Below, one piece after another: positions 1 through 7,151 of a stretch of 64,000 bases of DNA. Numbering within the stretch: position 1 is the stretch's first letter; the number at the start of each line of letters is the position of its first letter. Position numbers and translations under genes: made by a program. Source of the DNA: CAXXOZ01 sp963676435 (GTDB taxonomy: Bacteria; Bacillota; Clostridia; Lachnospirales; Lachnospiraceae); NCBI GenBank assembly GCA_963676435.2, contig CAXXOZ010000018.1, forward strand, positions 310,001-374,000, read 5' to 3'. The notes under the pieces are model-generated. The model had not been told where the DNA came from. It worked only from the letters and a program-made list of their open reading frames with translations, and ran no database searches.

Positions 1-236
1 GAGCAATCCCGTTTGCAGCGGCAGACCCAATTAGAGTTATACCATCAATAATGATTGGGTCAGCGGTAACAGGAGCATTGTCAATGGCATTTAATGCAAC
101 TTTATCTGTTCCACATGGAGGACTTTTCGTATTCTTTGCAGTAACTAATCTTCCATTATATCTATTAGCAATAGTTGTTGGAGCGATTGTATCTGGATTG
201 ATTATTGGAATAATAAAGAAAAAAGTACAAGAATAG
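1..236 (+). CDS. PTS fructose transporter EIIC component, C-terminal end (partial)
   Basis: The reading frame is open from base 3 to the stop at 234-236, so the gene begins upstream of the window. The visible ~77 residues contain the conserved AIPFAAADP segment, a hydrophobic stretch and the NATLSVPHGG region, followed by a final transmembrane helix and a lysine-rich cytoplasmic tail. These are features of the C-terminal end of fructose-family PTS EIIC permeases, which import fructose and phosphorylate it at the inner membrane face. The HPr gene starts 14 bases downstream and is probably in the same operon. Family assignment is good. Sugar specificity and whether EIIA/EIIB domains are fused upstream cannot be seen. 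Confidence 0.85.
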   Translation, partial: AIPFAAADPIRVIPSIMIGSAVTGALSMAFNATLSVPHGGLFVFFAVTNLPLYLLAIVVGAIVSGLIIGIIKKKVQE

Positions 237-249
237 GAGAAAATTGTAA

Positions 250-504
250 ATGAAAACAGGAAAATTCACTATCGCCTTTGGAGAAGGACTTCATGCAAGA
301 CCGGCATCTGAGCTCATAGAAATATGTAATGGCATAGAAAGTGATATAAAGTTAAATAAAGATGACATGACTGCTAATCCTAAAAGTATTCTGGAAGTTA
401 TGGCTTTGGGAGCGGAAAATGGTGATGTAGTAGAAGTGATTGTAGAAGGTGTTGACGAAGAAGAAGCATATATAAAATTATCAAATTTTTTTGAAATGAA
501 ATAA
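250..504 (+). CDS. ptsH: HPr-family phosphocarrier protein
   Basis: An 84-residue cytoplasmic protein with the full HPr signature. GLHARPAS places the phosphorylated histidine at His15. NPKSILEVMALGA places the regulatory serine at Ser46, the HPr kinase site of Firmicutes. HPr passes phosphate from enzyme I to PTS EIIA domains, and when Ser46 is phosphorylated it acts as CcpA co-repressor. The gene follows the EIIC gene with a GGAG ribosome binding site and is closed by a strong terminator, so it is the last gene of a PTS operon. It could be a second, operon-specific HPr rather than the general one; sequence alone does not decide. Confidence 0.9.
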   Translation: MKTGKFTIAFGEGLHARPASELIEICNGIESDIKLNKDDMTANPKSILEVMALGAENGDVVEVIVEGVDEEEAYIKLSNFFEMK

Positions 505-507
505 CAA

Positions 508-544
508 TTAAGGGTGTGGTGTTGAAATAATACCACACCCTTAA
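508..544 (+). terminator. Rho-independent terminator of the PTS operon
   Basis: Perfect 13-bp inverted repeat (508-520 with 532-544, arm ttaagggtgtggt) and an 11-base loop, starting four bases after the HPr stop codon. The following T-run is broken (tcgtttattt), so this is a strong hairpin with a moderate U-tract. Confidence 0.8.
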
Positions 545-681
545 TCGTTTATTTCAATGTTATTATTATAAAAAATATTTGTGAAAAATATATCAAATGA
601 ACTTTTTTTATAACATAAATTGAATTTATAAAAAAATATTACGAAGTGGGTTTTTGAGGACCTGTTTTTGGTCGAAATTGT

Positions 682-710
682 TTGACATACCTTTTGAAGT
701 AATTTAAAAT
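682..710 (+). promoter_or_regulatory. Sigma-70-type promoter of the rnfC2-metV-metF operon
   Basis: TTGACA at 682-687 and TAAAAT at 705-710 are separated by exactly 17 bases. Transcription would start near 717, giving a leader of about 110 nt before the TTG start at 828. Apart from this promoter and leader, I see no coding or RNA feature in the gap 545-827; the leader matches no riboswitch class I know. Confidence 0.7.
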
Positions 711-827
711 TAATCGCGTATGGACTCTATTGCATAATAGATGTATTATATTCATTTTGTAAAAGTTTTAAATATTAACATATAAAAAATCAACAACATG
801 TTAAACTAAGCTTAAGGAGGTATTGAA

Positions 828-2792
828 TTGACAGATTATACCAAGTTTAAATTGAAAAGAGAGGAAGAACTGGCAGCTGTTCTAGAAGACAAAAACGATA
901 TTTTTATCGTTGCTTGTAATAAGTGTTTTAAAGAGCTTGATAGTTTTGATGAGCCTGAATGCGAAGAGCTTGAAAAATTAGCTACCGAAAAGGGTAAAAA
1001 AGTTGTAGGCAAGGCAAACATTGACTTTTTATGTAATGAGCCACTTACTACAAAAAGCCTTGAAAACCTTATTCCAGAAGAGGCAAAAAATGTCTTTGTA
1101 ATTTCTTGTGGTTTAGGAATTCAAACAATTGCCGAGTTAACAGAGCTTCCAGTATATGCAGGAAGTGATACCATCGCTGTTGATGGTCAGCATGGAATGG
1201 CATTGACAGACACATTGTGTGAAGCATGTGGTCAGTGTTACTTAAACATGACTGGAGGTATTTGTCCGATAGTAGATTGTGCAAAAAGCCTTATTAATGG
1301 ACAGTGTGGTGGAGCAAAAGATGGAAAATGTGAAGTGAGCAAAGAAAAAGACTGTGCTTGGCATAATATCCATGAAAGATTAAGTAAACAAGGAAGACTT
1401 GAAGAATTTCTTTCAAAAGAAGTAGAAGTTCGTGATTATTCAAAAGTAAACTACAAGTTTATTAGTGAATATGTAAAAACTGTACGTGAAGAAAGATATG
1501 AAGGATACTATGGTGGAATTCATCCAGTTGAAAAGAAAGAGTACAGTGAGAACGAAGCATTAGCGAAATTCCCAGATCCAGTAAATGTTGTTATACCATT
1601 AAGCCAGCATGCAGGTGCACCAGCACAGGCTATTGTTGAAGCAGGTCAGCACGTTAAGATGGGTGAAAAAATTGGGGAAGCACAAGGTGCTGTAAGTAGC
1701 CCTGTACATGCTAGTGTAAGTGGAACTGTAGTTGCAGTTGAACCGCGTATGCACTCAGCTCAAAAAGTAGACGTACTTTCTGTTGTAATACAGTCTGACG
1801 GAAACAATACTTTACACGAATCAGTTAAACCGGCAGGAGATATTGAAAGTCTTTCTCCAGATGAAATCGTAGAAATAGTTCGTGATAAAGGAATTGTAGG
1901 TATGGGTGGAGCAGGTTTCCCAACTGCTGTGAAATTAAAATCACCAAAACCTATTGATGTAGTACTTCTTAACGGATGTGAGTGTGAACCTGTTCTTACA
2001 GCAGATCACTGGCTTTTAAAAGAGTATGCAGATGATGTTGTTTATGGCCTTAAAGCTATGATGAAAGCATCAGGAGCAAACAAAGGTGTTATCGCAATTG
2101 AAGATAACAAAGAGGATGCAGTAGAGTTACTTCAGCAAAAAGTAGAAGGACTTGATAATATAGAAGTAGTTGTTGCAAAAACAAAATATCCACAAGGTGC
2201 TGAAAAAATGCTCATAAAGAGAGTTATGGGATGTCAGGTGCCAAGTGGTGGACTTCCAATGGATGTTGGAGCAGTTGTTGCAAATGTAAGTACAGCAAAA
2301 GCTGTATCAGATGCAATCCAGACAGGAATGCCTTTAATTGACAGAGTTGTTACTGTTAGTGGAGAGTGCATGACAAAACCTGGAAATTACATTATCAAAA
2401 ATGGTACATCTGTAAAAGACATTATTGAACATTGTGGTGGTATTAAAGGTGATGATGTAACAGTTAAGCTTGGTGGACCTATGATGGGTGTGCCGATTGA
2501 CAACTTAAATGTACCAGCACTTAAATGTACAAATGGAATCATTGCTATAGAAACAAAATATAAAGAAGCGGTTGAATGTATCAAATGTGGACGTTGCGTA
2601 GATGTATGTCCGATGGAACTTCGCCCATTATACTTTACAAAATATGCTCCAGCTTCAGACTGGGAAGGAATGAAAGCCCAGAATGTTATGGACTGTATTG
2701 AATGTGGATGTTGTGAGTATATTTGTTCATCAAAAATCCCAATTGTTGAAAGAATCAAAATGGGAAAAACTGCAGTAAGGGAGGGTAAATAA
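828..2792 (+). CDS. rnfC2: RnfC2-type subunit of methylenetetrahydrofolate reductase (MetV-like domain fused to RnfC)
   Basis: A 654-residue cytoplasmic protein. Residues ~1-205 resemble the MetV zinc/FeS protein encoded next door: CNKC at 30-33, then Cys-rich CEACGQCY and GQCGGAKDGKC segments. Residues ~235-654 are RnfC/NuoF-like: a barrel-sandwich region (SSPVHASVSGTV), the FMN/NADH domain (GMGGAGFPTAVKL, NGCECEP), an SLBB-like stretch, and two C-terminal [4Fe-4S] motifs (CIKCGRCVDVCP, CIECGCCEYIC). In the acetogen Acetobacterium woodii an RnfC2 subunit brings NADH electrons to MetV/MetF. The start is TTG, supported by AAGGAGG at 814-820 and no better ATG. One base separates it from metV, implying translational coupling. 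Confidence 0.85.
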   Translation: MTDYTKFKLKREEELAAVLEDKNDIFIVACNKCFKELDSFDEPECEELEKLATEKGKKVVGKANIDFLCNEPLTTKSLENLIPEEAKNVFVISCGLGIQTIAELTELPVYAGSDTIAVDGQHGMALTDTLCEACGQCYLNMTGGICPIVDCAKSLINGQCGGAKDGKCEVSKEKDCAWHNIHERLSKQGRLEEFLSKEVEVRDYSKVNYKFISEYVKTVREERYEGYYGGIHPVEKKEYSENEALAKFPDPVNVVIPLSQHAGAPAQAIVEAGQHVKMGEKIGEAQGAVSSPVHASVSGTVVAVEPRMHSAQKVDVLSVVIQSDGNNTLHESVKPAGDIESLSPDEIVEIVRDKGIVGMGGAGFPTAVKLKSPKPIDVVLLNGCECEPVLTADHWLLKEYADDVVYGLKAMMKASGANKGVIAIEDNKEDAVELLQQKVEGLDNIEVVVAKTKYPQGAEKMLIKRVMGCQVPSGGLPMDVGAVVANVSTAKAVSDAIQTGMPLIDRVVTVSGECMTKPGNYIIKNGTSVKDIIEHCGGIKGDDVTVKLGGPMMGVPIDNLNVPALKCTNGIIAIETKYKEAVECIKCGRCVDVCPMELRPLYFTKYAPASDWEGMKAQNVMDCIECGCCEYICSSKIPIVERIKMGKTAVREGK

Positions 2793-2793
2793 T

Positions 2794-3408
2794 ATGCTGA
2801 TTACCCAACTAAAATCAAATGAAGTAATAGAAACATTAGCAAAAGGAAAAACTGTAATTATCAACTGTCACGGATGTAAAGAAGTTTACTTCCCAGAGCA
2901 CCTAGCTGATGAATTACAAAAAGAACTTTCAGCTAGTAAGGAAGTAACACAGATAGTTACTACAGATTATATCTGTAATCCTGAAAATCTTATGTTACAG
3001 CTTAAAAAACACATGGATAAAATTAATGAAGCTGATTCAATTTTAGTATTCTCATGTGGAGTAGGCGTACAGACAGTAGCAGCACAGTTTGAAACTAAAA
3101 AAGTTTATTCATGCTGTGACACATATCCATTACCTGGTTTCCAGGGAGTGACACCACTTAATGTTGATTGTGGACAGTGTGGTGAATGTTACTTAAATTA
3201 TACTGGCGGCATATGTCCAATAACAGCATGTTCAAAAAGCTTAGTTAATGGACAGTGTGGTGGAGCACAGAATGGTATGTGTGAAGTCGATAAAGAAATG
3301 GAATGCGGCTGGGAAAGAATTTACAGAAAACTTGAAAAATTAAATAAGCTGGATACATTAAAATATGAACCAAAAACCCGTAAATACGGAAATCCAGATG
3401 CAGAATAA
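2794..3408 (+). CDS. metV: MetV, zinc/iron-sulfur subunit of methylenetetrahydrofolate reductase
   Basis: A 204-residue cysteine-rich protein of the MTHFR C-terminal domain family. Motifs INCHGCKEVYFP, the SCGVGVQTVA loop, CGQCGECYLNYTGGICP and GQCGGAQNGMC provide the metal-binding cysteines. MetV is the obligatory partner of MetF in the Wood-Ljungdahl methyl branch and links it to the electron-delivering subunit. The sequence closely parallels the N-terminal domain of the upstream RnfC2, so the operon carries two MetV modules. RBS GGGAGGG lies at 2779-2785, inside the end of rnfC2. metF follows 26 bases after the stop. Confidence 0.9.
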   Translation: MLITQLKSNEVIETLAKGKTVIINCHGCKEVYFPEHLADELQKELSASKEVTQIVTTDYICNPENLMLQLKKHMDKINEADSILVFSCGVGVQTVAAQFETKKVYSCCDTYPLPGFQGVTPLNVDCGQCGECYLNYTGGICPITACSKSLVNGQCGGAQNGMCEVDKEMECGWERIYRKLEKLNKLDTLKYEPKTRKYGNPDAE

Positions 3409-3434
3409 TAAATAAGATTAGGAGTGATTATACA

Positions 3435-4328
3435 ATGAAAATAACTGAATTGTTTCAACAGGGCGAATTTGTAGTAACCGCAGAAGTAGGCCCTCCAAAA
3501 GGGATTCATATTGAACATTTAATAGAAGAAGCTAATACATATTTAAAAAACAGAGTACACGCTGTTAATGTAACTGATAACCAGTCTTCAGTTATGCGTC
3601 TTGGATCTTTAGCAGTATGTAAAGTATTACAGGACCATGGACATAATGCGATTTTCCAGGTTACTTGTAGAGACAGAAACCGTATTGCCCTTCAGTCAGA
3701 CATTTTAAGTGCAGGACTTTTAGGAATAGAAAACTTACTTCTTCTTACAGGAGACCACACAACATTAGGAGATGCTCCACAGGCAAAACCTGTTTTTGAT
3801 CTTGATTCAGTATCTCTTACACATGCTGTAAAGAGTATGGAAGAAGGTAAGGATCTTTCAGGTAATGAAATAGATGGAGAACCACCTACATTTGCAAAAG
3901 GAGCTGTTGTATCACCATGCAGTGACTCAGTAGATGTACAGCTTGCAAAAATGGAGCAGAAAGTAAAAGCAGGAGCTCAGTACTTCCAGACTCAGGGTGT
4001 TTATGAACCAGAAAAATTCATCGAATTTATGGATCAGGCAAAACAGTTTGGTGTACCTGTACAGTTAGGAATTATTATTCCTAAAAATGTAGGAATGTGT
4101 AGATATATGAATGCTAATGTTGCTGGAGTTCATGTACCAGAAGATATGATTGCTGAATTAAAAGCAGATCCAGAAAAAACAAAAGCAGGAATTACAGGAG
4201 TTGAAATTTCAGCTCGTCTTATAAAAGAATTGAAAGATTACTGTCAAGGTGTTCATATTATGGCACTTGGATGGGAAAGCAAAATACCTGCAATTCTTGA
4301 TGGGGCTGGTATTCCACCAATTAAATAA
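3435..4328 (+). CDS. metF: Methylenetetrahydrofolate reductase, MetF catalytic subunit
   Basis: A 297-residue TIM-barrel flavoprotein reducing 5,10-methylene-THF to 5-methyl-THF. Supporting motifs are the N-terminal AEVGPPKG, the NVTDNQSSVMR segment, LLLTGDH, and the FFQTQGVYE-type strand near the C-terminal half (AQYFQTQGVYEPEKF). Length agrees with bacterial MetF. It is the last gene of the rnfC2-metV-metF operon and is followed by a terminator. Co-location with MetV and RnfC2 argues for the acetogenic enzyme rather than the methionine-biosynthetic form. I expect an electron donor complex using NADH, by analogy with A. woodii. Confidence 0.93.
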   Translation: MKITELFQQGEFVVTAEVGPPKGIHIEHLIEEANTYLKNRVHAVNVTDNQSSVMRLGSLAVCKVLQDHGHNAIFQVTCRDRNRIALQSDILSAGLLGIENLLLLTGDHTTLGDAPQAKPVFDLDSVSLTHAVKSMEEGKDLSGNEIDGEPPTFAKGAVVSPCSDSVDVQLAKMEQKVKAGAQYFQTQGVYEPEKFIEFMDQAKQFGVPVQLGIIIPKNVGMCRYMNANVAGVHVPEDMIAELKADPEKTKAGITGVEISARLIKELKDYCQGVHIMALGWESKIPAILDGAGIPPIK

Positions 4329-4348
4329 TTAAAATTTCTTATAATATA

Positions 4349-4379
4349 AAAACTCACTTCATTATTTGGAGTGAGTTTT
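4349..4379. terminator. Bidirectional terminator between metF and the antiporter gene
   Basis: Inverted repeat aaaactcact (4349-4358) and agtgagtttt (4370-4379), with a T-run on the plus strand and an A-run on the other side. It ends the metF transcript and overlaps the last codons of the convergent antiporter gene. Confidence 0.75.
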
Positions 4380-5597
4380 TTCTACTAAAATCAGGTTACA
4401 TTTCTTTGCAAACATTTTGGTTGTGGTAGCCTGAACGATAAGGGTAAAGCCTATTGTTAGAAAGACAACTGCTGAAACAATGTCTGAATGTAGCATTCCA
4501 CTGCTGACAATTACACTTGACAGGGCAGCAGGTATTACACCAGTTTCACGAACCCACATCATAAATAATATTTCGTTCTTTTTCCATTTGAGTTTGAAAT
4601 CCATTTTTGTACATATAAAAAGGCTTAGTGGCCTTGCTATAAACACCAATATGAGAACTACAATTATTCCCTGTTTCCAATAAGCTGCAATAGATGCAAA
4701 ATCTACATGCATACCTAAAACAATAAATATGGAGATTTTCATAATTGAAACAACCGTTTCTCTGACATGTGTTTGAATTTCGAATTCTTCATCCGGTACC
4801 CAAAGTTTAAATTTCTTTTTATTACCACAAATAAGACCTGTAATGAACGCAGACATATATCCGCTGCCTCCAATAAGTTCAGCTATTGAATAAGAGGCTA
4901 AAACTGCAATAATTGAAACAATGGGAGCAAATTCCCTAAAGATTGCAAATTTGTGCTCTGAAACACTACTTGAGAAAATTAGTCCTACTATGATACCTAC
5001 AATTGCTCCGAACACAATCATTTGAACAAGCTCAATCGCATCTGTTTTTAATGAAAAAGTTCCAGAGTTTATTATAAGCATAACAGTTAAAACCAATACT
5101 GCTCCTACAGCGTCGTTGAAAGCGGATTCACTGATAATAGTCTGCTTAACTCTTTTTACAATATTAATTTTTTGAAATATTGGTACTAAAGCAGCGGGGT
5201 CAGTTGAGGCTATTACTCCACCTATTAGTAAACCAAAAATCAAAGGTATGTTGAATATATATGATGCAGCAAAGCCAACAATAGCCATTGATATAGCAAC
5301 TCCTAGGGTTGAAAGTAAAAGAACGGTTATCTTTATTTCTTTTAACACCTTTAATTTAATTTCTCTTCCACCATCATATAATATAAATGCCGCTCCGAAA
5401 GTTAAGATGAACTGATTTATATTTGAATAGGTTGCTACATTTGCTATATTCAGTACACTGGGACCAATTATTACTCCAGCAATAAGATATATAACAATAT
5501 CGGGTATATGTAGCCATTTACTTAATTTTGATGATACTATTCCAACAAATAGTATTATAGCTGGAATAGTAAACATAGATAAATTCGCATTTTCCAT
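4362..5597 (-). CDS. CPA1-family Na+(K+)/H+ antiporter
   Basis: A 411-residue polytopic membrane protein with about 12 hydrophobic segments. Conserved antiporter motifs are visible: GAAFILYDGGREI, GGVIASTDPAALVPIF and the ESAFNDAVGAVLVL helix, which carries the ion-binding Asn-Asp pair. This places it in the NhaP/CPA1 group, exchanging external protons for internal Na+ or K+. The start at 5597 is chosen because GGAAG lies just upstream; a further in-frame TTG at 5666 lacks a ribosome binding site. It is a single gene convergent with the metF operon. The transported cation cannot be decided from sequence. Confidence 0.85.
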   Translation of the reverse strand: MENANLSMFTIPAIILFVGIVSSKLSKWLHIPDIVIYLIAGVIIGPSVLNIANVATYSNINQFILTFGAAFILYDGGREIKLKVLKEIKITVLLLSTLGVAISMAIVGFAASYIFNIPLIFGLLIGGVIASTDPAALVPIFQKINIVKRVKQTIISESAFNDAVGAVLVLTVMLIINSGTFSLKTDAIELVQMIVFGAIVGIIVGLIFSSSVSEHKFAIFREFAPIVSIIAVLASYSIAELIGGSGYMSAFITGLICGNKKKFKLWVPDEEFEIQTHVRETVVSIMKISIFIVLGMHVDFASIAAYWKQGIIVVLILVFIARPLSLFICTKMDFKLKWKKNEILFMMWVRETGVIPAALSSVIVSSGMLHSDIVSAVVFLTIGFTLIVQATTTKMFAKKCNLILVEKTHSK

Positions 5598-6017
5598 TTT
5601 GTCACTTCCTTTGTTAAACCATAATTTCTCATTATACTCTGATTTAAAAATATAACAAATGAACAATATATGTACAAAATTTTAAGAAACTGTGTTTAAA
5701 TGAAATTTTAATAAAAAGGTATATTGAAATTGTTGGAATTCTTTATAAATTTAAAGGTTTCCCAGTTAAAATAATATCAAACATGAAAAAGTATATAAAT
5801 TTCTTGGGATATAGGAGGAAAGTTTGTTTAAAGTAAATGAATGTTTTTAGATTAGTACAATAGTCATTTAGAATTAAAACAAAGCTTAAATGGTTCAAAT
5901 TAACAGTATAACCTCTATAATGGCAATAACTTTGTAAAATAAAACATGGAAAATTTAATTTTATTAAGTATAATAATGTTTAATATTTAATAAATGTTTA
6001 GTCAAATGGAGGAAAAT
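5598..6017. other. Non-coding interval between antiporter and butyrate kinase genes
   Basis: About 420 very AT-rich bases with no convincing coding sequence. They should hold the antiporter promoter (minus strand) and the butyrate kinase promoter (plus strand). I found no inverted repeat or riboswitch signature worth naming. A ggagga sequence near 5813 is followed by only a few codons before a stop. Confidence 0.5.
5894..5921 (+). promoter_or_regulatory. Candidate promoter for buk
   Basis: TTCAAA (5894-5899), a 16-base spacer and TATAAT (5916-5921), about 95 bases ahead of the butyrate kinase start. The -10 box is perfect and the -35 box is weak, so the call is moderate. Confidence 0.45.
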
Positions 6018-7085
6018 ATGTTTAGGATACTAACTGTTAACCCAGGATCGACATCAACAAAGATTGGTGTTTATGAAAATGAAACACAGATTATTGAGGA
6101 AACATTAAGACACTCGGCTGAAGAAATCGGAAGCTACGACACAATTCTTGATCAATTAGATTTCAGAAAAAATGTAATTGTAAAAGTTTTAGAAGAAAAA
6201 GATTTTGATCTTTCATCCCTAAGTTGTGTGGTTGGAAGAGGAGGGCTATTAAAGCCTATTCCAAGTGGAACATATTTGGTAAATGACAGAGTTATTGAAG
6301 ACTTGAAAATTGGATACCAAGGACAGCATGCATCAAACCTTGGTGGTATAATTGCAAGTGAAATAGCAAAGCAATTTGATATTCCAGCATATATAGTTGA
6401 TCCAGTAGTAGTGGATGAATTGCAGGATGTAGCAAGAATTTCAGGAATGCCAGAAGTTGAAAGAAAAAGTATCTTTCATGCGCTAAACCAAAAGGCAGTA
6501 GCAAAAAGATGGGCCACTGAAATGAATAAAAGATATGAAGAATCAAATTTGATAGTTGTTCATATGGGTGGTGGTGTTTCTGTTGGTGCCCACAAAAATG
6601 GAAAAGTAATAGATGTGAATAATGTATTAGATGGTGAAGGGCCATTTTCTCCTGAAAGAAGTGGTGGTATTCCTGCAAAGTCTATAGCGGAACTTTGTTT
6701 TAGCGGTGATTATTCACTTGAAGATATAAAGAAAAAGATAAATGGAAATGGTGGTATAGTTGCTTACTGTAATACAATTGACTTTAGGGATTTAGAAAGT
6801 GATGTAAATAAAGGTGATGAAAAAGCTAAACTAATCTATGATGCTTTTATATATCAAATCGGAAAAGAAATCGGTACAGCAGCAGCAGTGTTATTTGGAA
6901 AAGTTGATTCTATAATACTTACAGGTGGAATTGCTTATAGCAAAACTGTTGTGGAAAAAATCACTGAAATGGTATCCTTCGTAGGACCGATAAAAGTTTA
7001 CCCAGGTGAAGATGAGCTTCTTGCTCTGGCTCAGGGAGGATTAAGAGTCTTAAAAGGCGAAGAAGAATACAAAGAATATAATTAA
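6018..7085 (+). CDS. buk: Butyrate kinase
   Basis: A 355-residue acetate/butyrate kinase-family protein (ASKHA fold). The phosphate-binding start FRILTVNPGSTSTKIGVYE, the central HALNQKA, VVHMGGGVSVGAH and the late ILTGGIAYS motifs are all present. It makes ATP from butyryl-phosphate, or from a branched-chain acyl-phosphate. The start at 6018 follows TGGAGGAAAAT; an in-frame upstream start at 5994 would put the Shine-Dalgarno inside the gene. No phosphotransbutyrylase (ptb) gene lies next to it, which is unusual because ptb and buk are commonly paired. A bidirectional terminator follows. Confidence 0.92.
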   Translation: MFRILTVNPGSTSTKIGVYENETQIIEETLRHSAEEIGSYDTILDQLDFRKNVIVKVLEEKDFDLSSLSCVVGRGGLLKPIPSGTYLVNDRVIEDLKIGYQGQHASNLGGIIASEIAKQFDIPAYIVDPVVVDELQDVARISGMPEVERKSIFHALNQKAVAKRWATEMNKRYEESNLIVVHMGGGVSVGAHKNGKVIDVNNVLDGEGPFSPERSGGIPAKSIAELCFSGDYSLEDIKKKINGNGGIVAYCNTIDFRDLESDVNKGDEKAKLIYDAFIYQIGKEIGTAAAVLFGKVDSIILTGGIAYSKTVVEKITEMVSFVGPIKVYPGEDELLALAQGGLRVLKGEEEYKEYN

Positions 7086-7091
7086 TATAAC

Positions 7092-7133
7092 AAAGAGGCA
7101 CCTTATCCTGAAAATCAGGAAGGTGCCTCTTTT
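7092..7133. terminator. Bidirectional terminator between buk and the OYE-type reductase gene
   Basis: Long stem aaagaggcacctt / aaggtgcctcttt with an inner tcctg-aaaa-cagga hairpin and T/A runs on both sides. It can end both the plus-strand buk transcript and the convergent reductase transcript. Confidence 0.85.
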
Positions 7134-7151
7134 AAGAGAGAAAATACAAAA

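Noticed and set aside
4480..4683. Short plus-strand frame inside the antiporter gene, and similar frames opposite katG, pflB and the cbi genes
   Set aside because: They lie wholly inside well-supported genes on the other strand or frame, lack ribosome binding sites and have no recognisable motifs.
5813..5865. Possible small gene with a ggagga site between the antiporter and buk genes
   Set aside because: The following ATG gives only eight codons before a stop.
6292..6678. 128-codon minus-strand frame opposite butyrate kinase
   Set aside because: Composition is the antisense shadow of buk (His/Leu-rich low-complexity), and there is no Shine-Dalgarno.
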